The notes beneath the pieces were generated by a model that saw only the letters and a program-made list of their open reading frames with translations, had not been told where the DNA came from and did no database searches. Positions 23,253-32,440 of a DNA stretch of 49,289 bases are shown here, one piece after another. This stretch comes from Mesostigma viride (Eukaryota > Streptophyta > Mesostigmatophyceae > Mesostigmatales > Mesostigmataceae): NCBI GenBank assembly GCA_009746045.1, contig RPFO01000380.1, forward strand, positions 2,055,899 to 2,105,187, written 5' to 3'. Positions within the stretch are counted from its first letter, which is position 1; each line of letters begins with the position of its first letter. A program made the translations under genes and the position numbers.

Positions 23253-23383
23253 CTCCGTTGGGAGTAGATGTAGCACATAGCCCTGAGAAGGGGCATATGG
23301 CTTTTAATACATTCTAGGCTACTTCATGCAAGGGTGGGAATGTAAGCTACCCCTGCTCTAGGTGCACCAGGGCACCTGCACCC
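23253..23383 (+). mobile_element. Internally deleted sibling of the retroelement
   Basis: This ~131-nt copy has the same head as the element at 21497 (ctccgttgggag, then ccctgagaaggggcat) joined at catatggc directly to a version of its tail (aatacatt ... gcacctgcaccc). In the larger copy, catatggc occurs at both the head/body and body/tail borders, so the short form could have arisen by deletion between those two sites. It is non-coding. Confidence 0.65.
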
Positions 23384-23540
23384 TCATGGTCTATCACGCT
23401 ATGCCCGGGTAAGGGGGGAGCATGCCTGTGAGGGAGGAAGATCATCATGGCTATACAAGAGCTAGGGCATGGCTTCTCGACAGAGAGCATCTCTCTGCAT
23501 GGCATAGCATGGCTAAATTCTTAACTCGTCGTCTGTCCCT

Positions 23541-23587
23541 GGTCCTCTACGGAGGACTGAGTTGAACTCAGTCCTCTCTAGAGGACC
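23541..23587. repeat. Nested perfect inverted repeat (hairpin)
   Basis: The outer arms ggtcctct / agaggacc enclose the inner arms aggactgagtt / aactcagtcct, which have a single-base loop. Both stems are perfect. A gttttt run follows. It could be a transposon end, a structured RNA or a terminator-like hairpin. No gene ends next to it that I can identify. Confidence 0.85.
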
Positions 23588-25349
23588 GAGTTTTTGGGTT
23601 TCGTAGAAAATTCGCCCCGGTCAGAATGTTTGACAAAAAATTTCTCTCAAAATTTATTCAAATACTAGGTGAAAAGATCTTTCTTGGACATATTTTTGGG
23701 ATTTTTTTGGATTTGGTATGCGCGGCTAACTGTACGGTCAAAGTACAGGTGGTAAGGGTACTTTTCCACGTGAAACGCGAGTTCCGGAAATGCACGACCT
23801 AGCCATGGCGGCTCGCGCCCATGCATGCAGTTTACGTTTGCGGACGATTTAGCCGTCCAAACTCAGGAAATAGATTTAACATGCCCTTAAGATGATATAA
23901 ATCAATTTTTAGCTCGCGGGGATGCGATTTACCCGGTGTCGGCACTGTTCTTGCTGGAAAAAACTGCGATAAGGCAGGTCGACGGAATTGATGACTGCGC
24001 TTGCTTTCCGGCGCAATTTCAATGGCTGATAGGTTTCTTTCTACATTTTAACATGAATTGTATTAGAATATATTGAGTGACAGTGTAGATTTGATGATCT
24101 CGACCATTCTGTCACGTCATGGTCTATGTGCCGCAAAGTGCCACTTTTGCGGGCACAGCCTGGGCCAAGGTAACGCCAGCCGTGCCAGGTAAAGCCGGAT
24201 AATCGTTGCCTCTTCGTTTCTTGATGTTCTTACATGAGTTTAAGCTTGCGAGGCGTTGTCAGGTTCAAGTCTTGATGCTCTTTCTTGACCGTTGCCTGCC
24301 CCTCTCTAAAACCCCCTTTTCAGATGATGTTAGCAGGCATTTGCCTTAACCCAGTGTAGTTGTGCAGGGTTTTAGGAGCTGTGCAGGTTTAAACACCTTC
24401 ATAGATGTTAGTTATTCTTTTGCTACGTTCATACTGCATGATTGTGTGGCCACGGGCTGCGTCAAGGGTGCATTCAAGCTTTTACGGGTGAGTGAAAAGT
24501 CTTGGTGACAAACCACTGCCATCATGTGCCAGCAACTATGTTGGCCACATCATGGCAAGGCAAAACAGTTATAGCCATATCTATTGTTGTTTGAAACAAT
24601 GGAAATATGCTTAACCTACCCATTATATTGGTGGTTGACACTTATAACATAACCCTTTGTTGGTAGGTATCCAAGCCCATTCGGGCGTCCCCAACATCTA
24701 CTGCTCCAATTTTGGTACTTTTGAAATTCCATGCCTGGAGCGCAAAGTTTGCAATATATGTGCCGTTTGTAGCTCTAGCTCTATAATAACCTGACCAACC
24801 CCGCATTCCTCAAAGTAGCACTTGTTGCCTATTCTCAAATGTTATGCGAATCACATGATTAGGATCTGCTTCACGATTGCTATTGCTCGAGATTCAATTA
24901 AGAATGATTGAGATCAATAAATGATGAACCAAATAAACCAAATTAGGCCACTTGACAAGTTCATGATCCATTTACATTGTACAATTAAGCGATTAATTAA
25001 TTCATAAATCATACATTACATGGGATACCCCCGTCGACGAGCTCGTGGTACGTACAATGAAACATTTGAGTTTGTAACATGTCTCCATGGATATATACAT
25101 GTATGCTGGACCTCGCGCATCTCAGCCCTCTAAGAAATGTTATTTGAACTCAGGTCTAGATCTAAATATATACATGATATATACATGATCTGGATAATAT
25201 TATACACTTCCTTAAAAGAGCATGAATCGAGCTTTACAATTCAGGACAAGGAACTCGTTTGCAAATCACGGCTGAAAGGCAAGTGCTCACAACGAAGCAC
25301 GTGCTCTCAAGGCTGTCCACCTCGTCCAACCAAGCCCGGGCGAGCTGGC
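23588..25349. other. Gene-free intergenic stretch
   Basis: The base composition is more AT-rich and I find no long exon, RNA gene or clear element border. It holds short AT-rich tracts (for example near 24989 attaattaatt). It probably includes the 3' flank of the transposase gene on the minus strand. Confidence 0.5.
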
Positions 25350-26193
25350 CTACTGAACAGGTCTCTTCTTGGCCAAGTTCGTGAGCCGTTTCTCGACGTC
25401 TGTCGGAATGGTCAAGATGGCCTGGCGATTGTTAGCTGGGTTGACAACAATGGTGTGTTCGAACCCCGCGTCCATGCACAGGTAGCAATTGACCAAGTTT
25501 GGCTGTTCAGCTTGCGCATCGGCGTCCATTTTGAACATCGTCGCCATACCCGGAAATCTGTCCCAGTAGCGCACCCCCACCACCCATTGTCCCTTACGGA
25601 ACAACTCCCTATCGACCTTGCCGTTTCTGTCGGCCACTCGCCTCACGAAAGTAGCGGCCACCTGATAAGGCTCCTGCAAGACTTCCGCTAGCCAATATGG
25701 ATGATCTGGATCGTGGGACTCATCACCAGAGTAGGACTCGACGGCAAAAATGTCTCGCAGCTTCAGTCTCCTTCCCATCATCGTCCTCTCTGCCTGTAGT
25801 CTGTTCAGTCGCGTCCCTGCGTGCCCCCCTTGTCCGTTTGGGTTCCTTTGCACTGGCTCCCCCAGTTTGTGGAGCTTCATCCGAGCACCTCCCACATTCC
25901 AGCCGTCCATGTCGGTCCACTCCTTTCGACAATCCCACCACCTTTCCTCGGCGCACGCACCGCCACAATAGCAGGAATACTGGCGCAGCATTAAGCGCGT
26001 CACATTCGACTTGTCCATGCGCCACCAGTGCGCCTTCTTCACTCCTTTGATTTCGCCGCGCCCTGGGCTGTAAGGAAGCACCTGCGCGTCGAAGACAAGA
26101 TTTGCACAAGGGAAAGTTGAAGTTACGAGACCATCGAGCTAGTTGTGTTTTATTAAGCACTCCTGATCGCCAGGACTCCAAGAACGCCCTAGA

Positions 26194-26212
26194 AACGACG
26201 GCCGGCGTAACT
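26194..26212. repeat. Intronic copy of the CGGCCG palindromic motif
   Basis: aacgacggccggcgtaact lies in the last intron (26244-26082) of the transposase-like gene. It is a 19-base exact match to two of the six motifs repeated upstream of that gene (28.84-29.39 kb). Confidence 0.8.
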
Positions 26213-27070
26213 ATTCCCTGAACGAGGACTGTACACTTAATTACCTCGGGGAACTCGAAGAAGTTACGCCTGGTCGTTGTGGTCCCGCCCACCGCCCCCG
26301 ACGCCAGATTCTCCACCAACTGGGCGGCCGTCTGTTTGTCCTGGTTCTCTTCCCTGATGTGCCACCTCCTCAACATGCACTTCACAGTCCCACCAGCTCC
26401 ATCCACCTCCCCCTTTCCGTGCTGCTCCCCAAAGTAATTCCACTCAAATGACTCCAGGTGCGGATCCTCCGTCAGCAGCCGGGCCACTTCCGCGATCACA
26501 TTCCTTGACTTGAACTGCATGGAGCAATTGTCCGACCACCCAATGAAGCGCTTCACCTCTACCCCTTCTGACCGTAGTGTCGCCAGGATTTTGAGGATAG
26601 CAAAACGGAGGGCCCGCCCGTCCCTTTTCATTCCGCCCTGTCCGATGAAGTGAAACTCCCTTCTCACGACCTTTCCCGACGCTGGATCCAAGTAGCGCAC
26701 GATCCAGGGCATAAGGACGAATGTGACTGGATGCCAATACTGTGCTTGGAGATTGTGATAGGTGTAAGACTGGTAGTTCTCGGCGTAATCTGTGTGGCAT
26801 ACAAGGTCCCCCACCCGCATCCTTGAGAGACATTCCTTGGAGGCGTCCGCTTGCCACCACGCGTTGAAGCAATGCTGGATGAAGTCCGGCCACTTGTCCA
26901 CAATTGCCTCCTTTAGCTCCGTTGGTGTGGACTTGACGTCGACTTGCGTCAATCGCTGCCCACCAGCCTTTGCGATCTCGTCACAGTCGTCCTGCATATG
27001 CGCAGTGTGCACATACAGAAAAGACATCAACTTCGACCCACCAATGACCTGTAGAAAGAAAAAAGACAGG

Positions 27071-27216
27071 ACCTCAGGAAAAATTGAAAAAGAAACGCCT
27101 TGGGGCGCAACCACTCCACTAAAAATTACCTCTGGCCCAAGAACTTCAGGAAACATTGCAAAAGAAACGCCTTGGGGCGCAACCACTCCACTAAAAATTA
27201 CCTCTGGCCCAAGAAC
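27071..27216 (-). repeat. 72-bp tandem duplication including an intron donor
   Basis: Two copies with a 72-bp period span the exon/intron border of the transposase-like gene. On the minus strand each contains gggccagag|gtaattttt, so there are two equal donors (introns 27201-27049 or 27129-27049) and one acceptor (ctttctacag). Both introns are multiples of three and have no stop in frame, so all outcomes, including retention, keep the frame. Confidence 0.8.
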
Positions 27217-28839
27217 CGCACCCGGCGGCACATCCTGCATCTCGTATCTGGTCCATGAAATCAGGTGGTTGGAAGCCTCCTCCCGTTCGCATAACATGAA
27301 GTTCCGAATTCCACACTTGGGAGCCAGGCAAGTGCCCAACACACAAGCCTTACGCCGGATCGAGCAAACCCCCAACTCCTCGCCCAGGTCATGATCGGGC
27401 ACCCCTTCCTCGTCGTCCAGCACCCTCCCATGCATGGGCAGATCCTCAAGTTCGCCCTGAAAAGGCTGAACCTGCGGCCGCGACGACCCCACAGACGACC
27501 TCGAACCTCCCCCCTCCCTCATCCCCTCCACCTCACAAGTAAACTTGTTCACCCACTCTGTCGTGTGAGTGGCTTTGAAAATGGAACATGTGGGCACGGA
27601 CGACCCCACGTCGAGCTGGCTACCATGATCGCACGCGTGGCATTCAGGTCCGCACTCGCATCTGGCATGAAAAGTTGCACGAAATTTGGCCAACCCCCCA
27701 ACCATGGACTGCATGGTAGTGTGGTGCTGGCATGCGCACAAGTTCCGCATTTTCCACCGCCCCTTGACGCATGCGGGCATATGCTTGCAAAAAGTAGTGT
27801 ATCCCACATGAACTGTGCTCTTCTGATTCGTGCGTAGCATTGACATCCCTGCCTCCGTCTCCAAAATCACCTGATTTCCCCCCCTCACACCCTCCTCTCC
27901 CCCCCCCCCCCCCCTCCCTACTGTCCATCCGCCGCGGTGGCTTCAACTCCGGATGGCGGGAAATGAACACTTCGTAAATCTTCGACTTGGAGACAGTATA
28001 GTAGCGCGCACCCTCCGAAAACGCTAGTGTATGTTTGTAATCCTTTCTTGTCCATTCACAATGAACATCCTTCATGTTCGGAGACGCCCGCGTCAAGTTA
28101 TCATCCCTCCAGCACGCTTGTATCAGGGCAATGACTTCCGTCGGAAGCTCGTCTTTCCTCTCTCCTCTCTGGCGCACTCATCAAAAGGTCGTCCTCCCCT
28201 TCTTCCATTCCATCCCTGTGACCCCGAACAGTTGCGACAAAGCGCCTGTCAATCCCGAACGCGCGCTCCACAATCCTGTCCGGGACGCCCTCCATTGCCT
28301 TCGTAACAAGTCCACACAAGGCCCACCTAAGCCCACGATCCTTCTCAGATGTTCCCAAGTCGCCAAAAGCCTTCTTGATGGTATCCCGAAGAGATTCCGC
28401 CCAACTTTCAGGAAGCCCGTCGTCACAGTTCTTCCTCTTCTTAATGCCGTTGCTCTCCGCCACCATGGCATTTAGTCTTGAAGCTGCGCAAGACAGAACC
28501 TCCGCGCTCATCTCTGGCGTCCTGTGGTTGTTTGCTTTCACGCGTTCCGCCATGATAGGAAAGATGTCATTGGCAATTTTGTACCCCTTGTTCTCGATGT
28601 ACTTGTCGCTCCAGGGACCGCGAAGTGCAGGCTCCCGGTCGTCATTGGACAAGGGACGCGAACCGTCGGAAACGGCCCCCCGCCCCGATCGCGCCATCAG
28701 ACTTTGGTCAGACGGCAGCTGATTTTTTTCGCCTCTTAATCCCGCGGCACCGAAAGCCCTGAGGATGAGTAATGATAAATAATCACCATTAAAGACACGA
28801 CGAAAACGATGGGCATCAAACAAGAACGACAAGCGTCAT

Positions 28840-29400
28840 TAATAACGCCGGCCGGCGCAACTGGATACATGTAAACCATACAAAAGTGATTTTATGAAAC
28901 ACATACAGTTTGTCATTAATAACGACGGCCGGCGTAACTCGGGCGCAATTAAAAACCATTAAGAAGCAACTCAGGATATGCAGGCAGAAATCCTTCAGGT
29001 GTAAAAAAGATGTACAAACACACTTTTGGTAATGGGGCCTGATTGCGCAACTGCAAGATACCATTGGAAACGCCGGCCGGCGCAACTGGATGCATGTAAA
29101 CCATACAAAAGTGATTTGCACAAAACCCCTACAATTTGTCATGAGTAACGACGGCCGGCGTAACTCGGTTGCATTTGAAAACCACAAAGAAGCAACTCAG
29201 GTAGTGAAGGCGGAAATCCCAGAGGTGATAAAATGTTTACCAACACAAAATGTTGATAAGCGTGCAAGCTTTTGCAAGTGCGCGCAAGATACCATTGGAA
29301 ACGCCGGCCGGCGCAACTGGAACACCAAAACAAAAAACTTGATTTGCACGAAACCCATTCAGTTCGTCATGGATAACGACGGCCGGCGCAACTTAATGGC
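28840..29400. repeat. ~228-bp tandem repeat with paired GC palindromes
   Basis: Six copies of AACGMCGGCCGGCG(Y)AACT sit with their 12-bp cores at 28846, 28923, 29071, 29149, 29302 and 29378. Spacing alternates 77 and about 150, so the true unit is about 228 bp with two motifs, present about 2.5 times. The first motif of each pair is the perfect palindrome cgccggccggcg. The second has one change (cgacggccggcg). The surrounding sequence (accattggaaac, tgtaaaccatacaaaagtg) is conserved between units. The array lies directly upstream of the minus-strand transposase-like gene. Confidence 0.9.
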
Positions 29401-29689
29401 ACTCACCACTTTCACCAAATGCCATGTCGCCATTATATTGAGGAAAGCGAAGTATGCCCACTTGAAGCTGTGGTCTGCAGAACATTGACACAAAATATGC
29501 ATGGTATTTCAAGCAATGAATGCTATGTGTCAGGCATCAATGTCTTTATTGTATCCAAATGTGGTTAGGACGGAGGTTTACATTGGTAGCTATTTTAAGA
29601 CAATGGCGTATAACCAAACATTGCACACACTCAAGAGTGTACTTATGCTGAACTGGAAAGGAACATTAAACAGCAATAAGGTAGATATT

Positions 29690-29862
29690 TTTCTTTTACA
29701 TTTTAATTTTTTATTTACTATTTATATAATATTATATTATTATGTCATATAATATTATTATATTATATTATGTTATATGAAATAACATTAAAATTAACAT
29801 AAAATTTAAATTATATTTTTATTATAGTATATTATATAATATTATTATATATTATATTCACG
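29690..29862. repeat. Almost pure AT tract
   Basis: About 170 nt are nearly all A and T with many overlapping ataatattat steps that can pair with each other. It contains no gene. It may be an old microsatellite or a cruciform-prone MITE core. Confidence 0.85.
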
Positions 29863-30500
29863 ACGCTGTGTATTAATAAATGAGACACACCTACACCATC
29901 ACATCGCCTTGATGTTTCCGTTTTATGGGTCCGGTCGGGCGTTGGTAGCTGGTCGACAACAATTCTACATTTCCTAAAAAAAAATGCGACCGTGCCTAGA
30001 TTCGAAGGCGCGCTGTGGCTGACCTGAACTATCGGTGAACACCTCGGCGTCACTTGACCGGTCTAGGTTGACATTTCGGCAGAGTAACGCTGCTTAAAGG
30101 ATCATTGCGTAGTTCGCGCAATTTGGCTCTTTATATATGTTTTTGGAGACGACGAGCAAGCATCCGATTGGTCAGCCAATTCCTGTCCAGTCCTCGGACA
30201 GTGTCCAATCCGGTGCTTGGGATCCAGAAAACGTGCTCGAGCCTGGCCACTCTTTCGCGGGCGCCGCGCTAGTGGCGTCGCGCCCAAACCTGACCAGGCC
30301 ATAGGAAAGGGCGGGGGCGAATGCAAGAATTATTGTTATAACCTGACCTGTCCTGGGGAAGGTCCGGGGCGAATGCAAGAATTAATATACCTGCGTATGC
30401 AACCAACACGGCCGATCCACATACATAATCCGACTGAGCTGGACGGTACGGACCAAATTTCGGTGCAAATTGAGGCCCAAAAGCTATGTCGGCTGATTTA
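29863..30500. other. Non-coding flank of the foldback element
   Basis: There is no gene. Two facing CCAAT boxes lie at about 30168-30181 (attggtcagccaat). A direct repeat of ggggcgaatgcaagaatta occurs at about 30313 and 30367. GC-rich sequence between them looks promoter-like, but no transcript start can be assigned. This sequence is not present beyond the right end of the foldback element. Confidence 0.5.
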
Positions 30501-31690
30501 ATGGCGGTGACTGCCTTTAGACGAAACGTGACAAATCTGGCACGCGGAAAGCAGAAATGCTCGATTGTTGGAGAAAATTAGTTACTGATTCTAATTTATG
30601 GCGGGATGGTTGCGATCTATAATGTCGCGGGCTTTTTTTCTTTGCCATCGGCAGGGGGGGTCCGGCCTGAATTTCTGTCGGGATGAATAAAGTATAATGG
30701 ATGCCTGCCGGGTTGATTGTCGATTGTTGCCAGTTTTGATGGTCGTAAGGAAAGCTAGTTTAATGATGTTTCTAAAGCCGTAAAAATTCCCGCTGCTATC
30801 TTTACCTTTCCCGTCATTTTGCGGTAAGATAACATTAGCCCTGCGCGATGCGTACTGCCCAACCACTCCATGAAAGGGTGGACTTTCTTGTGCGCCTGGG
30901 CACGAATAAATGCCCGTTATGGTACGTTCTTGTGTTAAACGTCTTAAGCTAGCGTTTTCCTGCTTTCTTAGCTCGTTGAGCCTAAGCTTTTTGCCTTTTT
31001 CCGGCCAGATGCAGCCAGAAAGTTGCGGTTCCTGGCGCTGCATCGCTGGATTCCTGGGTGTCTTTTAGCTAGTTCGTCTGTGACGTGGCTGGCTTTCTGC
31101 AGCGCGTGGCCCGCAACCTGTCGGGAAGGTGTAATGCTTTTATTTCCATGCTTCTCTGAAATTTCTTTTGCTTTATAGACAGTTGTGTTCGAGGAAATTC
31201 ACGCGGTCTTCCTAAGCAGCGGCAATATCATTTTCCCCAGACACTGACGAGCTGGCACCTGTCTCCTAAAGAGAGCGGCTCGTGCTTGTTAGAAAGGAGG
31301 CAGTGTGCATTTTGCGGGACACAATGCTTTGGTGGCACATGCGTCAGGTAGGCTGTTCCAATGGTCTCTTCATGATCACCTTTCCCACTGAGTAAATGTT
31401 AGCATTTGTCATGGTAACCAGAGCAGCTAGCCACAGGTTGGCTGGATAAAAAGTCAGCTTATTTTCTCTTTATATACTGCGTGTGTGGTCCTCCACGTGT
31501 CCGGCTTGTTGGGCATTTTGGAAGGGTTTATAATGTGTTGTTGGGTGGAACAACTTGGTTGTTGGCACAAAATCACACATTATTAGCCTGAGATAGGCAT
31601 GACATATGCTGCTCAGGCGTGTCGTCCTACCAGCCTTGTTGTTGAGGGTAGACTCACAAGGCTGGCTGTGCCGATGGAGGGGTGGGGCGT
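30501..31690 (+). repeat. Left terminal arm of the foldback
   Basis: It matches 43613-44794 in inverted orientation with scattered substitutions and short indels, roughly 95 percent by eye. Differences such as gggtgattg versus ggttgattg and small insertions show the arms have diverged, which argues against a pure assembly duplicate. It contains a minus-strand open frame of 150 codons (31043-30591). Confidence 0.85.
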
Positions 31691-32178
31691 GCTAGCCCCC
31701 CCCACACCCACGCATGCATGCTAGCCCACCCCCACACCCACGCATGCATGCTAGCCCCCCCACACACCCACGCATGCATGCTAGCCCCCCCCACACCCAC
31801 GCATGCATGCTAGCCCACACTCACACCCACGCATGCATGCTAGCCCACCCCCACACCCACGCATGCATGCTAGCCCCCCCCACACCCACGCATTCATGCC
31901 AGCCCCCCCCACACCCACGCATGCATGACAGCCCCCCCACACACCCACGCATGCATGCTAGCCCCCCACACACACCCACGCATGCATGCCAGCCCCCATA
32001 CACACCCACGCATGCATGCCAGCCCCCCCCACACCCACGCATGCATGCTAGCCCCCCACACACACCCACGCATGCATGCCAGCCCCCCCACACACCCACG
32101 CATGCAGGCTAGCCCCCCCCACACCCACGCATGCATGCCAGCCCACCCCCACACCCACGCGTGCATGCCAGCCCACCC
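31691..32178. repeat. Left ~28-bp GCATGC minisatellite, about 17 copies
   Basis: Units of cacacccacgcatgcatgct plus agcccccc repeat about 17 times. Each holds the self-complementary words gcatgc, atgcat and gctagc. Variation is mainly in the C run length and in gctagc/gccagc. The matching right-arm block at 43476-43612 has only about five units. Confidence 0.95.
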
Positions 32179-32440
32179 CTAGCTTGAGCGTGCTTGTAAA
32201 GTTTTTGCATGGTTTATTAAAATGAGTGGAATATGTATTTATTGCATTAAATGTTAATTTTATCATGAATGAAAATGGTCAACATTGCCGAAGTGCCCCT
32301 AAATTGCTCAATATTGTGTGCTCAAGAATTCAATGAGGATTGTCATCATGGAAACCCGCACAAATTCACGATTCCGGGCATGCATGTGAAAGTATCAAGA
32401 ACAATTTTCAATTAAGAATGGTATCTCATTGTTCCATGAA
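32179..32440. repeat. Left inner unique block of the foldback
   Basis: About 260 nt without internal repeats, running from cttgagcgtgcttgtaaag to gttccatgaatcaatatgac. It is present in inverted form at 43208-43472 with very few differences. Confidence 0.85.

Larger units (their letters stand above)
25350..28697 (-). pseudogene. DDE-like transposase gene, frameshifted
   Basis: The protein starts at MARSGRGAV (28697). A helix-turn-helix-like segment follows (LVTKAMEGVPDRIVERAFGI), then DDNLTRASPNMKDVHCEW, a Cys/His segment (LCACQHH), and the core HTDYAENYQS ... GWSDNCSMQFKSR ... YFGEQHGKGEVDGAGGTVK. The acidic residues in TDY, SDN and EVDG fit a DDD/E RNase H-fold transposase of a type scattered across animals and algae, for which I have no sure family name. 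A Cys-rich tail follows (SCYCGGACAEERWWDC). Exons downstream of 27202 are clean: 27048-26245 and 26081-25350, phase 0, with GT-AG introns. Frame is lost near 28165 and at a 16-C run (27899-27914). Splicing might rescue one of these, but I favour decay. Confidence 0.6.

Noticed and set aside
25723-26245. The C-terminal extension VQGIVTPAVVSRAFLESWRS of the transposase frame.
   Set aside because: The GAG|gtaatt donor at 26244 and the gacgcgcag acceptor at 26082 define an intron. Joining across it restores the expected Cys-rich tail in phase 0.
31714-32182. Open frames rich in HPRMHASPP or CMRGCGGG in the minisatellite.
   Set aside because: The 28-bp unit lacks stops in several frames on both strands. 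There are no splice or start signals.
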